Origin: Paraburkholderia fungorum
GTDB lineage: Bacteria > Pseudomonadota > Gammaproteobacteria > Burkholderiales > Burkholderiaceae
Assembly: GCF_902833645.1 (NCBI RefSeq)
Contig: NZ_CADFGE010000001.1
Location: forward strand, 62,001 to 126,000
Direction: 5' to 3'
Length of the DNA stretch: 64,000 bases
Made by a program: the position numbers and the translations under genes. The notes below the pieces were generated by a model. The model saw only the letters and a program-made list of their open reading frames with translations, made no database searches and was not told where the DNA came from. This document shows positions 53,190 through 62,817 of the stretch, in pieces (the stretch's first letter is position 1; every line of letters begins with the position of its first letter).

Positions 53190-54107
53190 CTAGCGGGCGG
53201 CCTCCAGGTCGCTCGCTTCCGCCACATCGGTCTGATCCCCCTGCGCTTGCAGCCATTCGCAGAACTGCGCCACGAGCGGCGCCTGCGCGACTTCCCGCCT
53301 CGCCACCCACCAATAGCCGCGTGCATCGATACGCGGGCCGGCCAACGGCACGACAAGCCGTCCCGATGCCAGTTCATCCGCCAGCAAAGGCAATGGACCG
53401 AGCGCCACGCCGAGGCCATCCACCGCGGCCTGCAAAGCCAGATAGAAGTGATCGAACGACTGCTTCTTCCTGCATTTCGCCGTAACGCCTGCTGCCGATA
53501 ACCAGATGCCCCATGCATCGGGCCGCGTGTCCGAGTGCAGCAGCACGTGCCTCGCAAGATCGTCGGCTACGCTGATCGGCGAGCGTTGCAGGAGCGCGGG
53601 GCTGCACACCGGAATCTCGCTCTCCCCCAGGAAATGGCCGCTTACGCTGTTCGCCCAATGCGCCGGACCGCGCCGCACCGCGACGTCGAAGCTATCCAGG
53701 GTTTCGACCGGGGCGTTTGAAGTCGACAAGCGCAGCTCCACATTCGGCACCTTGCGCTGGAACTGATGGAGTCGTGGCAGCAGCCATTTCATTGCGAACG
53801 TCGGCAACGCATTCACCCTTAAGACGTGAACGACGCCCGTATCGCGCAGTTGGTCGGTAGCAAGTGCGATGCTGTCGAACGCGGCCTGGACGGTGGCCAG
53901 ATAGCGGCGACCGTCGTCGGTCAGACGCACGCGTTTGCCGCGGCGATGGAACACCTGCACGCCGAGCCAGGTTTCGAAAGCAGCAACCTGCCGGCTGATT
54001 GCACCGTGCGTCACATGCAATTCGTTCGCCGCGGCGGTGAAGCTTTCATGCCGCGCCGCGGCTTCGAACGCGCGGAGCGCCGGAAAAGGAGGGAGATTGC
54101 GGGCCAT
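53190..54107 (-). CDS. LysR-family regulator divergent from the chromate transporter
   Basis: A 305-residue GcvA-like LysR protein. The HTH is FEAAARHESFTAAANELHVT followed by HGAISRQVAAFE. The effector domain includes PLPLLADELASGRLV near the end. A perfect 19-bp palindrome lies immediately upstream of its ATG in the gap to the chromate transporter genes, so it probably autoregulates and controls them. Such LysR-chrA pairs occur in Burkholderia. Confidence 0.88.
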   Translation of the reverse strand: MARNLPPFPALRAFEAAARHESFTAAANELHVTHGAISRQVAAFETWLGVQVFHRRGKRVRLTDDGRRYLATVQAAFDSIALATDQLRDTGVVHVLRVNALPTFAMKWLLPRLHQFQRKVPNVELRLSTSNAPVETLDSFDVAVRRGPAHWANSVSGHFLGESEIPVCSPALLQRSPISVADDLARHVLLHSDTRPDAWGIWLSAAGVTAKCRKKQSFDHFYLALQAAVDGLGVALGPLPLLADELASGRLVVPLAGPRIDARGYWWVARREVAQAPLVAQFCEWLQAQGDQTDVAEASDLEAAR

Positions 54108-54109
54108 GC

Positions 54110-54128
54110 TTGTGATTCTAGATCACAA
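54110..54128. promoter_or_regulatory. Palindromic LysR operator between lysR and chrA
   Basis: TTGTGAT-TCTAG-ATCACAA is a perfect 7-5-7 dyad whose edge is 3 bp from the lysR start codon and about 75 bp from the first chromate transporter gene. This size and place are typical of LysR-type recognition sites. Confidence 0.6.
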
Positions 54129-54204
54129 AGGCGCGCTCAAAAATCGTTTTGCCCAGAACTGGTTCGGCGCTAACCTCCTGAGCTTGAACTGGAAGCGTAG
54201 CGAA

Positions 54205-54774
54205 ATGGATCATGAACTCACCTCGGCCGAGATGGATCTCGCGCCCACGCCCACATTGCGGGAGATTTTTGGCGGCTTTCTCGGCCTCGGGCTGATCTCG
54301 TTTGGCGGTGCGCTGCCGCTGGCGCGGCGCGCCCTGGTCGAGCAACGGCGCTGGCTGAGCGGCGCGGAATTCACCGATCTGCTCGGTTTATGCCAATTCT
54401 TGCCGGGCGGCAACGTCATCAATCTTTCAGTGGCGATCGGGATGCGCTTTCGCGGTGTGCCAGGGGCGCTGGCGGGTTTGCTCGGCTTGATCGCGGGGCC
54501 TTCGCTGGTGGTAATCGGCCTTGGCGTGCTGTACGAACACACGCAAAACGACCCGCACGTTCGCCATCTGTTCGCCGGCCTCGCGGCGGCCGCGTCCGGC
54601 CTGCTGATCTCGATGGCCGTGAAGATCCTGCTGCCGTTGCGGGACAAACCCATGGCCGCGCTTATCGCGGCGCTCGGTTTTATCGCGATTGCCATCATGC
54701 GTCTGCCGCTTCTGCCCACGATGCTGGTGCTCACGCCGCTTAGCATCTACATCGCATCGAGGGCCGCACGATGA
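54205..54774 (+). CDS. chrA1: Chromate transporter, first half (short-chain ChrA)
   Basis: A 189-residue membrane protein equal to one CHR domain: TLREIFGGFLGLGLISFGGA at the start and EFTDLLGLCQFLPGGNVINL in the middle, the N-x-x-N motif of ChrA. Short-chain chromate transporters work as pairs of two CHR proteins with opposite topology and export chromate, though the sulfate-like substrate may differ. It overlaps the next gene by 4 bp (ATGA). The ribosome site is weak; the longer upstream frame from 53935 overlaps lysR and is not used. Confidence 0.88.
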   Translation: MDHELTSAEMDLAPTPTLREIFGGFLGLGLISFGGALPLARRALVEQRRWLSGAEFTDLLGLCQFLPGGNVINLSVAIGMRFRGVPGALAGLLGLIAGPSLVVIGLGVLYEHTQNDPHVRHLFAGLAAAASGLLISMAVKILLPLRDKPMAALIAALGFIAIAIMRLPLLPTMLVLTPLSIYIASRAAR

Positions 54775-55301
54775 ACGACACGCTGATTTCTCTTGCCATT
54801 ATTTTCAGCCAGCTTTCTTTGCTGGCGTTCGGTGGCGGCAATACGATTCTTCCGGAGATGCAGCGTCAGGTCGTGGATGTGCATCACTGGATGCCGGCCA
54901 GCGAGTTCAGCGCGCTGTTCGCGCTCGCGCAAGCCGCGCCGGGGCCGAACCTGATGATCGTCACGCTGATCGGCTGGCACGTGGCGGGTTGGGCGGGGAT
55001 GCTGGTGACTTCAGTGGCGAAGTTCGGACCATCGTCGCTCGTCACGATCCTCGCGCTGCACGCGTGGGATCGGTTCAAGGACCGTCCGTGGCGACGTTAT
55101 GCGCAAGCGGGCCTGGTGCCGGTGACTGCCGGCATCGTCGCGGCGAGCGCCGCGCTGATCGCCGAAGCGTCGAACCCGACGGCGATTGCGTGGGCAATCT
55201 GCGCGTTTACCGCTGTGCTAGCGCTGAAGACGCGGATTCATCCGCTGTGGCTGCTGGCGGCTGGGAGTTTGATTGGGCTGACGGGGTTTGGGCAGTTCTA
55301 A
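54771..55301 (+). CDS. chrA2: Chromate transporter, second half (short-chain ChrA)
   Basis: A 176-residue CHR-domain membrane protein: ISLAIIFSQLSLLAFGGGNT, then EFSALFALAQAAPGPNLMIV, the PGPN motif. It is the partner of the preceding gene, with which it overlaps by ATGA. Together they make the heteromeric equivalent of the long ChrA. Control is likely by the divergent LysR. Confidence 0.88.
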   Translation: MNDTLISLAIIFSQLSLLAFGGGNTILPEMQRQVVDVHHWMPASEFSALFALAQAAPGPNLMIVTLIGWHVAGWAGMLVTSVAKFGPSSLVTILALHAWDRFKDRPWRRYAQAGLVPVTAGIVAASAALIAEASNPTAIAWAICAFTAVLALKTRIHPLWLLAAGSLIGLTGFGQF

Positions 55302-55362
55302 GTCTCGAGGCCAGGGCGAGCAAGCAGATGCTCGTCCCGGCTTCCTCATCCCTTACCGACGC

Positions 55363-56889
55363 TTACTGAAACGCCACTTCCGCAAAGCTGCGCAACTTCC
55401 GGCTATGCAAACGATGCAGCCCATTCATCCGCAACAACTCCATCGCCTTCACGCCAATTTGCAGATGCTGATCGACCTGCGCGCGATAGAACTGATCCGC
55501 CATGCCCGGCAGTTTCAATTCGCCATGCAAAGGCTTGTCCGACACGCATAGCAAGGTGCCGTAAGGCACGCGGAAGCGAAACCCATTCGCGGCGATCGTC
55601 GCGCTTTCCATATCGAGCGCGACCGCGCGGCTTTGCGACAGCCGCTGCACCGGTTCACGATGATCGCGTAGCTCCCAGTTGCGGTTGTCCACGCTCGCCA
55701 CCGTGCCCGTGCGCATCACACGCTTCAATTCGACGCCATCCAGTTGCGTAACCTGCGCGACCGCGCGTTCCAACGCCACCTGCACTTCGGCCAGCGCGGG
55801 AATCGGCACCCACAGCGGCAAATCGTCGTCGAGCACGTGGTCTTCGCGCACATAGCCGTGCGCCAGCACGTAGTCGCCCAAGCGCTGCGTATTGCGCAGA
55901 CCCGCGCAATGACCGAGCATGATCCACGCATGCGGACGCAGCACGGCGATGTGGTCGGTGATCGTCTTCGCGTTCGACGGCCCGACGCCGATATTGACCA
56001 TCGTGATGCCGCTGCCATCGGCCCGCTTCAGGTGATACGCGGGCATCTGCGGCAGCCGCGGCGGCGCCGTGCCTTCCTGCGCCTGCTCGCCGAGATTCTC
56101 GTTGTACGTAATCACGTCGCCCGGTTCGACGAATGACGTGTATTCACTGCGATAGGCACGCAATTCCTCTTCGTCGGTATGCGCCATCATCGTGCGGCCG
56201 AGTTTGACGAACTCGTCGATATAGAACTGGTAGTTCGTGTACAGCACGTAATTCTGGAAATGCGTGGGCGAGGTCGCCGTGTAATGCTTCAGCCGATGCA
56301 GCGAGAAATCCACCCGCGCCGCCGTGAACAGCGCGAGCGGATGCGGCTCGCCCGGCAGCGGTTCATACGTGCCATTGACAATACGGTCGTCGAGCAGCGC
56401 GAGGTCCGGTGTATCGAACACGTCGCGCATCAGGAACAGGCGTTCCCGATCCAGATCGCCCTCGAGATGGATGCCTTCGGAAAACGCAAAGTGAATCGGA
56501 ATCGGCTGTTCGGACACGCCGACTTCGATCTTCACGTGGTGATTCTTCGCCAGCAGGCGCAATTGCTCGCGATAGTAATTGCCGAACAGATCGGGCCGGG
56601 TAACGGTCGTCTCGAACACGCCCGGACCCGCGACGAACCCGTATGATCGGCGCGAGTCTATATGCGTGTTGACTTCGGTGCGTACCCTGACGTACGGGTA
56701 GCAGGCCCGCACGCGGCGTTCGAACAGTTCGTTGCGGCGATAGCGCGCGAAGGCGTCGCGCAGGAACGAGGTGTTCGCTTCGTAGATCGCCGACAGGCGC
56801 GTGACGGCCTCGGTCGCGTCGTCAAAGGATTCGGTTGGGAAGCTGTTGGCGGGAGTCTGCACCGCGCGTTGATTGGTATCGTTGTTCAT
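55363..56889 (-). CDS. amn: AMP nucleosidase
   Basis: A 508-residue enzyme with an N-terminal AMN-specific domain (RVRACYPYVRVRTEVNTHID, then PTHFQNYVLYTNYQFYIDEF) and a C-terminal nucleoside phosphorylase-like domain (TMVNIGVGPSNAKTITDHIA, and the DMESATIAANGFRFRVPYGT block with its active-site Glu). It cleaves AMP to adenine and ribose-5-phosphate and so tunes adenine nucleotide levels. The GAGGTG ribosome site lies 7 bases before the ATG at 56889, favoured over the ATG at 56895. Confidence 0.95.
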   Translation of the reverse strand: MNNDTNQRAVQTPANSFPTESFDDATEAVTRLSAIYEANTSFLRDAFARYRRNELFERRVRACYPYVRVRTEVNTHIDSRRSYGFVAGPGVFETTVTRPDLFGNYYREQLRLLAKNHHVKIEVGVSEQPIPIHFAFSEGIHLEGDLDRERLFLMRDVFDTPDLALLDDRIVNGTYEPLPGEPHPLALFTAARVDFSLHRLKHYTATSPTHFQNYVLYTNYQFYIDEFVKLGRTMMAHTDEEELRAYRSEYTSFVEPGDVITYNENLGEQAQEGTAPPRLPQMPAYHLKRADGSGITMVNIGVGPSNAKTITDHIAVLRPHAWIMLGHCAGLRNTQRLGDYVLAHGYVREDHVLDDDLPLWVPIPALAEVQVALERAVAQVTQLDGVELKRVMRTGTVASVDNRNWELRDHREPVQRLSQSRAVALDMESATIAANGFRFRVPYGTLLCVSDKPLHGELKLPGMADQFYRAQVDQHLQIGVKAMELLRMNGLHRLHSRKLRSFAEVAFQ

Positions 56890-57089
56890 CTTCATTCACC
56901 TCGATTGATGAGACGACATTACCACGGAACCCGTGATCGCCAAATGACCTCGCGGCGCCTACCACAAATGCCACGGCGGTGATCGCAAGATTGCGCGCAC
57001 GCCGCGCGAAAGCGGCGCAAAATAAGGTGATCGCGCCCGGGAGCAAGGCTGGATTTGCTAGAATCGGGGCACCATATCGGAGAATCACC

Positions 57090-57485
57090 ATGAAGCCGTT
57101 CCTTCCCGTCGCCGTTGCACTGGCCCTCGCCTTTGGCAACGCCGCGATGGCTGCCCAGCCTGTCGATGACACGCCGCCTCCCGGTACGCCCCAGTCCGCC
57201 AATGAACGGGCCGGCCTGCCTGACCTGGCGAAGATCAATCGTCCGGCCGCCGAGGTCAGCTCGAAGGTCGAAATCAACGTCCCGCGCACGCCGAGCTTCT
57301 ACGAACGCAGCGCTAACGGCACCGAAATCACCGAGTATCGCGACAAGGGCAAACCCGTCGAAATCAACGTGCACTCGAATCTCGGCACGCGCTACCAGAT
57401 GAGCGCGCCGCTCGACTCGTCGCCTACCGTGCGCGACAACGGCCGCGCCAGCACGCGTTTGCCGTCGGTGAACCTGACTTATTGA
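57090..57485 (+). CDS. DUF2782-family exported protein
   Basis: A 131-residue protein with a signal peptide (about 22 residues, ending NAAMAAQ) and a DUF2782 core (EITEYRDKGKPVEINVHSNL, then GTRYQMSAPLD). Function unknown. A GGAG ribosome site fixes the ATG at 57090. It stands just before thrB, its usual neighbour in beta-proteobacteria. Confidence 0.88.
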   Translation: MKPFLPVAVALALAFGNAAMAAQPVDDTPPPGTPQSANERAGLPDLAKINRPAAEVSSKVEINVPRTPSFYERSANGTEITEYRDKGKPVEINVHSNLGTRYQMSAPLDSSPTVRDNGRASTRLPSVNLTY

Positions 57486-57644
57486 TCGTTGCCCGGGTGG
57501 GCGGCCGGCGTAAGCCGCCCCTTGGATCTGTGCGGCCCGCGGGCGTCGCCCCGGGCTTTCAGCCTGCTTGCCGATTTTCAGCACCTCACACCTCGCACTG
57601 GCCGCATCGCGCCAGCCCGACTAACCTGACTCGACGTTTCCCGC

Positions 57645-58640
57645 ATGGCTGTCTTCACCGCTGTCACCGAACCCCAACTAGCAGAATGGATGCGTCACTA
57701 CGATCTCGGCGAAGTCGTCGAGTTTCGCGGCATCCCGTCCGGTATTGAGAACAGCAATTTCTTTCTGACGACGACGCGCGGCGAATACGTCCTCACCATT
57801 TTCGAGAAGCTGACGGCCGGACAACTGCCGTTCTATCTCGATCTGATGCGCCACCTGGCCGCGCACCGCGTGCCGGTGCCGGACCCCATGCCGCGCGAAG
57901 ATGGCGCGCTGTTCGGCACATTGCATGGCAAGCCCGCAGCCATCGTGACCAAACTCGAAGGCGCGCCGGAGATGGCGCCGCAAGTCGAACACTGCGTCGA
58001 AGTCGGGCAAATGCTCGCACGCATGCACCTGGCGGGACGCGATTACGCGCGCTATCAGCCGAATCTGCGCAGCCTGCCGTGGTGGCAGGAAACCGTGCCG
58101 ACCATCCTGCCGTTCCTCGAGGGCGCGCAGCGCGACTTGCTGTCGTCCGAACTGGCGCATCAGGAGGCGTTCTTCGCGTCAGCGGATTACGCCCGCTTGC
58201 CCGAAGGTCCCTGCCACGCCGACCTGTTCCGCGATAACGCGCTGTTCGCGCATGCAGCGCCGGAAAGCGGCCACGAGGTGCGCCTAGGCGGCTTCTTCGA
58301 CTTCTATTTCGCCGGCTGCGACAAGTGGCTGTTCGACGTCGCGGTCACCGTCAACGACTGGTGCGTCGACCTCGCCACCGGCAAGCTCGATGAGGCGCGC
58401 ACCGAGGCCCTGCTGCGCGCGTACCAAACCGTGCGCCCGTTCACCGTCGAAGAAAACCGCCATTGGGGCGATATGCTGCGCGCGGGCGCCTACCGCTTCT
58501 GGGTCTCGCGCCTGTATGATTTTCATTTGCCGCGCGCGGCCGAGATGCTCAAACCGCACGACCCCGGCCATTTCGAGCGCATCCTGCGCGAACGCCTGAC
58601 CGGCGCTGCTCTTCCAGGCATTCATAGCTCATGCAACTGA
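57645..58640 (+). CDS. thrB: Homoserine kinase (type II, aminoglycoside-phosphotransferase fold)
   Basis: A 331-residue kinase of the APH fold rather than the GHMP fold. Nucleotide-binding residues occur in [20 protein letters not shown], the catalytic loop is [15 protein letters not shown] (H-x-D-x4-N pattern), and the Mg-binding Asp is in [13 protein letters not shown]. It phosphorylates homoserine for threonine synthesis. The downstream membrane protein gene overlaps its end by 10 bp. Confidence 0.93.
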   Translation: MAVFTAVTEPQLAEWMRHYDLGEVVEFRGIPSGIENSNFFLTTTRGEYVLTIFEKLTAGQLPFYLDLMRHLAAHRVPVPDPMPREDGALFGTLHGKPAAIVTKLEGAPEMAPQVEHCVEVGQMLARMHLAGRDYARYQPNLRSLPWWQETVPTILPFLEGAQRDLLSSELAHQEAFFASADYARLPEGPCHADLFRDNALFAHAAPESGHEVRLGGFFDFYFAGCDKWLFDVAVTVNDWCVDLATGKLDEARTEALLRAYQTVRPFTVEENRHWGDMLRAGAYRFWVSRLYDFHLPRAAEMLKPHDPGHFERILRERLTGAALPGIHSSCN

Positions 58641-59437
58641 TCGAAGTCCCCGCGAAAACCGGCTACGTCTGGTTCCGGCAGGGTATCTGGCTGTTCCGCA
58701 AGAACCCGCTCGCGTTTCTGACGCTGTTCTTCACCTATCTGCTGGTCATGACGCTGGCCGCGCAGATTCCGGTGATCGGCGGCGTGTTGCCACTGGTCTT
58801 CATTCCGGGCGTGGCGGTTGGCTTCATGGCGGCGTGCCGCAACACCATCGCGGGCAAGCCGGTGTTCCCGACCATTCTGGTGGACGGTTTTCACTCGTAT
58901 GGCCCGGGGGTCGCCAAGCGCCTGCTGCTGCTGGGCGTGCTGTACGTCGTCGCAATGGCGCTGGTGCTGGCCGGCTCGGCGCTTGCCGACGGCGGCATGC
59001 TGCTGAAGGTCATGCTCGGCATGGCGACGGTGGATCAGGACGTGGTCGCCAACAGCAATATCCCGCTGGCGGTGCTCACTGCGTTCGCGTTCTACGTACC
59101 CGTAGCAATGATTTTCTGGTTCTCACCGATTCTTACCGCGTGGCACGACGTACCCCCCGTCAAGGCGATGTTCTTCAGCGTCGTCAGTTGCTGGCGCAAT
59201 CGTGGTGCGTTCATTGTGTTCGGCGCACTATGGTTCGCCGTAGCAACCACGGTCTCGTTCGGCCTGACCGCGTTGATGCAGGCACTAGGCGCAGGCGACT
59301 TCGCGTTCGCGATCCTGATGCCCGCCACGATGATCGTCATAACCATGCTGTACTGCTCGTTCTACGCGACCTATCGCGGCTGCTTCGGTGTGCAAACGCC
59401 CGAAGCACCAGACCTGCCGACCACTCCCGCGGCTTGA
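58631..59437 (+). CDS. BPSS1780-family membrane protein
   Basis: A 268-residue integral membrane protein with about six hydrophobic segments and the family start [20 protein letters not shown]. Function unknown. It begins inside the last codons of thrB (10-bp overlap), so it is translationally coupled to the kinase, yet there is no evident link to threonine metabolism. Confidence 0.85.
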   Translation: MQLIEVPAKTGYVWFRQGIWLFRKNPLAFLTLFFTYLLVMTLAAQIPVIGGVLPLVFIPGVAVGFMAACRNTIAGKPVFPTILVDGFHSYGPGVAKRLLLLGVLYVVAMALVLAGSALADGGMLLKVMLGMATVDQDVVANSNIPLAVLTAFAFYVPVAMIFWFSPILTAWHDVPPVKAMFFSVVSCWRNRGAFIVFGALWFAVATTVSFGLTALMQALGAGDFAFAILMPATMIVITMLYCSFYATYRGCFGVQTPEAPDLPTTPAA

Positions 59438-59607
59438 TTGTCTTTCGAGGGGCGGGCGTTTTCTGACGCCCACTCTCGCCCTCCGGTCCTAAAGGGCGCG
59501 GCGCGCCGCTCCCGTGAATCCCCGCCCTACTCGTCAAGTTGCGTCAATTTGCGGCACAATAGTTTGCGCGCAATCGATTTGCACGCTCTTTTCACGCGAG
59601 ATGCAAC

Positions 59608-60060
59608 ATGACCCAGCGCCCTGCTTTGCCCTTCACACTAGACGAGCAACTCTGCTTCGCCCTCTATTCAACCTCGCTTGCGATGACGAAGGCGTACAAG
59701 CCGCTGCTCGACAAGCTCAGCCTCACCTATCCGCAATATCTGGCAATGCTGGCGCTTTGGGAAGCCGACGACGTTACGGTCAAGGACCTCGCCGCGCGAT
59801 TGAATCTCGACTCGGCAACGGTCACACCGCTGCTCAAGCGGCTCGAAGCGCAGGGCTACCTGGAACGGGTACGCGGCGTCGAGGATGAGCGGCTCGTCTA
59901 TATCCGGCTCACCAAAGCGGGCACCGCACTGAAGCGTCAGGCACGCGAAGTGCCGGCGGAAATATTCTGCGCGACCCAGCAATCACCGGAATTCCTGCTC
60001 CGCCTGCGCGACGATCTGACACGTTTGCGCGCTACGCTCAACGATTACATGGACCACTAG
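59608..60060 (+). CDS. ohrR: MarR-family organic hydroperoxide sensor
   Basis: A 150-residue OhrR. The redox-sensing cysteine is C16 in EQLCFALYSTSLAMTKAYKP, the OhrR signature, and the winged HTH is VKDLAARLNLDSATVTPLLK. Organic peroxides oxidise the cysteine and release the repressor from DNA. ohr lies 172 bp downstream in the same direction with its own promoter containing a palindrome. Confidence 0.93.
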   Translation: MTQRPALPFTLDEQLCFALYSTSLAMTKAYKPLLDKLSLTYPQYLAMLALWEADDVTVKDLAARLNLDSATVTPLLKRLEAQGYLERVRGVEDERLVYIRLTKAGTALKRQAREVPAEIFCATQQSPEFLLRLRDDLTRLRATLNDYMDH

Positions 60061-60106
60061 CCAGCCTGCCGGAAAAGCATGCTATCGCTACGATGCAAAA
60101 ATTCAT

Positions 60107-60135
60107 TTGCACACAAATGATTTGTGTACTATCTT
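60107..60135 (+). promoter_or_regulatory. ohr promoter with embedded OhrR operator
   Basis: A -35 TTGCAC (60107-60112) and a -10 TATCTT (60130-60135) are spaced by 17 bp. Between them lies a perfect palindrome ACACAAAT-G-ATTTGTGT (60111-60127). A repressor bound there would block RNA polymerase directly, which fits OhrR control. Confidence 0.7.
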
Positions 60136-60232
60136 TATCACATGCCGCTTCGATAGCACTCCGCCAGAACGGCTGGCAAGCACACAGCGGCAAGCAAGCA
60201 GACCCTGACAACCCAGATTGAGGAGCAGCACC

Positions 60233-60652
60233 ATGAACATCCTGTACAAGGCAAGCGCAACGAGCACCGGTGGACGTGATGGCCGTGCAGTGTCGTCGGA
60301 CAACGCGCTGGACGTGAAACTGGCGGCACCGCGTGAACTGGGCGGTACGGGCGCCGCGGGCACCAACCCGGAACAACTCTTTGCAGCCGGCTATTCGGCA
60401 TGTTTCCTGAGCGCGATGAAATTCGTTGCCGGCCAGCGCAAGCAGGCTTTGCCGGCTGACACGCAAGTTACGGCAGAAGTGGGAATCGGCCCGAACGACA
60501 AAGGCGGTTTCGCGCTCGACATCGATCTGCGCGTCTCGTTGCCGGGCCTTGCTCCTGATGCGGCCAAGGAACTGGCCGACGCAGCGCATCAGGTCTGCCC
60601 GTACTCGAACGCTACGCGCAACAACGTCGCGGTGCGCCTGCAGCTCGCGTAA
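60233..60652 (+). CDS. ohr: Organic hydroperoxide resistance protein
   Basis: A 139-residue Ohr thiol peroxidase. The two catalytic cysteines are in AAGYSACFLSAMKFVA and HQVCPYSNATRNN. It reduces organic hydroperoxides using lipoylated or thiol reductants. The AGGAG ribosome site fixes the ATG at 60233. Controlled by the upstream OhrR. Confidence 0.96.
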   Translation: MNILYKASATSTGGRDGRAVSSDNALDVKLAAPRELGGTGAAGTNPEQLFAAGYSACFLSAMKFVAGQRKQALPADTQVTAEVGIGPNDKGGFALDIDLRVSLPGLAPDAAKELADAAHQVCPYSNATRNNVAVRLQLA

Positions 60653-60919
60653 GCCGTGGCCTGAACGGCTCGTTGATGAATAATTGACCGTGCGCGGCAA
60701 AACCGCGCGACGTTGGACAGCGCCCGCACCCAGTAAAACGGGGCCGGGCGCTGCGCCGTTCATGGATGCGGCACGCAAAGTGCGTTAAGGGAGTTGGCAA
60801 TCACTTACCATCGCCGATCCTATGGATAATTGTCCGGATCCGTCATATCGCCGCCTGGCAATTTGTCATTGCGCAGGCCGATGCTCGATCCCCAGCCATT
60901 CACCCTGTCCACAATTCCG

Positions 60920-62419
60920 ATGACACGCGTCCGACGCCTAAGCAATACCTTCGATACCGGTTTGGTCTGGTTTCGCCGTGACCTGCGCAACACGGACAAC
61001 GCCGCGCTCTACTACGCGCTCAAGCATTGCGAGCGCGTGTGGTGCGTGTTCGTATTCGACACGACAATTCTGCAACCGCTGATCGACGCGTGGCAAACCC
61101 GAAATCCGGGCGCGCAAGCGCAGGACCGCCGCATCGAGCTCATCCTTGCTGCATTGGGCGAACTGGACGACGCGCTGCGCGCCAAGGGCGGCGGCCTCGT
61201 CGTGCTGTACGGCGATCCGGCCGATCTCGTACCCAGGCTTGCAGACGAACTCGAGGTCGACGCGGTATTCGCGAATCACGATTACGAACCAGTCGCAATC
61301 GAGCGCGATGAAACGGTGCGGGGGCGGCTCGCCGAGGCTGGACGGCAATGGCTGACGTTCAAGGATCAGGTGATTTTTGAGCGTGAGGAGGTGCTAACGG
61401 GCCAGAGCAGACCGTTCACGGTGTTCACACCGTACAAGAACGCATGGCTCAAGCAACTGACGGCCTTCGATTTGAAGCCGTATCCGGTAGAAAGCTACGC
61501 GAACCATCTGGCCACCCTACCGCCGGGGCTGGACCGCGCGTTACCGACGCTCGATCAACTCGGCTTCGCACCGAGCAATCTCGCGGAACTCAGCTTGCCC
61601 ACCGGGATGAGCGGCGCGCAACGTCTGCTCGACGACTTCATGACCCGCATCGACAGCTATCAGGACCGGCGCGACTTTCCCGCCGTCAAAGGACCAAGCT
61701 ATCTGTCGATGCACCTGCGTTTCGGTACGGTCTCGATCCGCACGCTCGCACGGTTCGCGCACGAAAGCTCACTGCAGCCCGACGGGCAAGGCTCAGCCAC
61801 ATGGCTTTCGGAGCTGATCTGGCGGGATTTTTACTTCATGATCCTCGCGCATCATCCAAAGCTGGCAGCCGGCGCGTCGTTCAAGGAAGAATACGAGCGG
61901 CTGCGCTGGGAGCAAGGACGGGCAGCGGACGAAGCATTTGCCGCATGGTGCGACGGCCATACCGGCTATCCGTTAGTCGACGCCGCCATGCTGCAGCTCA
62001 ACCGCACGGGGTACATGCACAACCGCCTGCGAATGGTGACGGCGAGCTTTCTGGTAAAGGATTTGGGCATCGACTGGCGGCTCGGCGAGCGCTATTTCGC
62101 CGAACAATTGAACGACTTCGATCTCGCGGCGAATAACGGGGGCTGGCAATGGGCGGCATCGACGGGATGCGATGCGCAACCGTATTTCCGGATTTTCAAC
62201 CCGATCACGCAGTCCGAAAAATTCGATGCGGATGGCCGCTTCATCAAGCGCTACTTACCGCAGCTTGCGAAACTCCCAGCCAAATGGATTCACGCGCCAT
62301 GGCTGGCAGGTGCGGAACGGCTAGCGGAGTTCGGCGTGGTATTGGGCAAGGATTATCCGGCGCCGATCGTCGATCATGCCGAGGCACGACAACGCACACT
62401 TGCCCGTTTCGGCAAGTAA
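60920..62419 (+). CDS. phrB: Class I deoxyribodipyrimidine photolyase
   Basis: A 499-residue flavoprotein. The N-terminal DNA photolyase alpha/beta domain is TGLVWFRRDLRNTDNAALYY; the FAD-binding domain has WLSELIWRDFYFMILAHHP, then LNRTGYMHNRLRMVTASFLV and NDFDLAANNGGWQWAASTGC. It repairs cyclobutane pyrimidine dimers with light. The start is uncertain: ATGs at 60920, 60881 or an earlier in-frame start at 60830 are open, none with a good ribosome site. I choose 60920 because the family begins a few residues before TGLVWFRRD. Confidence 0.93.
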   Translation: MTRVRRLSNTFDTGLVWFRRDLRNTDNAALYYALKHCERVWCVFVFDTTILQPLIDAWQTRNPGAQAQDRRIELILAALGELDDALRAKGGGLVVLYGDPADLVPRLADELEVDAVFANHDYEPVAIERDETVRGRLAEAGRQWLTFKDQVIFEREEVLTGQSRPFTVFTPYKNAWLKQLTAFDLKPYPVESYANHLATLPPGLDRALPTLDQLGFAPSNLAELSLPTGMSGAQRLLDDFMTRIDSYQDRRDFPAVKGPSYLSMHLRFGTVSIRTLARFAHESSLQPDGQGSATWLSELIWRDFYFMILAHHPKLAAGASFKEEYERLRWEQGRAADEAFAAWCDGHTGYPLVDAAMLQLNRTGYMHNRLRMVTASFLVKDLGIDWRLGERYFAEQLNDFDLAANNGGWQWAASTGCDAQPYFRIFNPITQSEKFDADGRFIKRYLPQLAKLPAKWIHAPWLAGAERLAEFGVVLGKDYPAPIVDHAEARQRTLARFGK

Positions 62420-62571
62420 GTGCCCACTAACGTGGTTAGCTCGAAAATGTCTGGAGGAGACTGAGCGAGGCGTTTTTGCTGTCGCCGTGCTTATAACGAC
62501 TCGACAGTTGGGGCGCCTGACCCCAAACACCGGCGTTCTTCACTACACGCCGATGCTCAAACCCGCGCAGC

Positions 62572-62748
62572 TTAGTGCTGGCTCATCCACGACGGATGAC
62601 GGGTGGTCGCCTCACGGTCCAGCTTGCGCATACGGAATTCCAGATCGTACAGATCGGTTGCTTCTGCGAGGAAGGCGTCAGCGCGTTCTTTCGCGAGTTG
62701 ATCGGGCGATTTGGTCAGAAACAGAAACAGGCGGCTAAGCAGATACAT
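62572..62748 (-). CDS. DUF3563-family small protein
   Basis: A 58-residue protein: a hydrophobic start (MYLLSRLFLFLTKS), then QLAKERADAFLAEATDLYDL and RMRKLDREATTRH, the DUF3563 pattern (A-x-A-[FY]-L-A-x-A-x-D-L-x-D-L-E-x-R). Function unknown; the family is small and proteobacterial. The ATG at 62748 follows a GAGG ribosome site. Its upstream region has a consensus TATAAT and several overlapping palindromes. Confidence 0.8.
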   Translation of the reverse strand: MYLLSRLFLFLTKSPDQLAKERADAFLAEATDLYDLEFRMRKLDREATTRHPSWMSQH

Positions 62749-62768
62749 GGTCAACCTCGACAATGAAT

Positions 62769-62817
62769 TTAGGCGTTAACGCCTAAGGGATAACCCCTAT
62801 TATAGGGAAAACCCTAG
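62769..62817 (-). promoter_or_regulatory. Palindrome-rich promoter of the DUF3563 gene
   Basis: On the minus strand TATAAT lies at 62804-62799, preceded after 6 bases by CTAGGGT (62817-62811). Between -10 and gene is a perfect 18-bp palindrome TTAGGCGTTAACGCCTAA (62769-62786). The -10 itself is inside CCCTA-TTA-TAGGG (62796-62808), which overlaps a second dyad TAGGG-AAAA-CCCTA (62803-62816). The -35 is weak. Confidence 0.65.
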
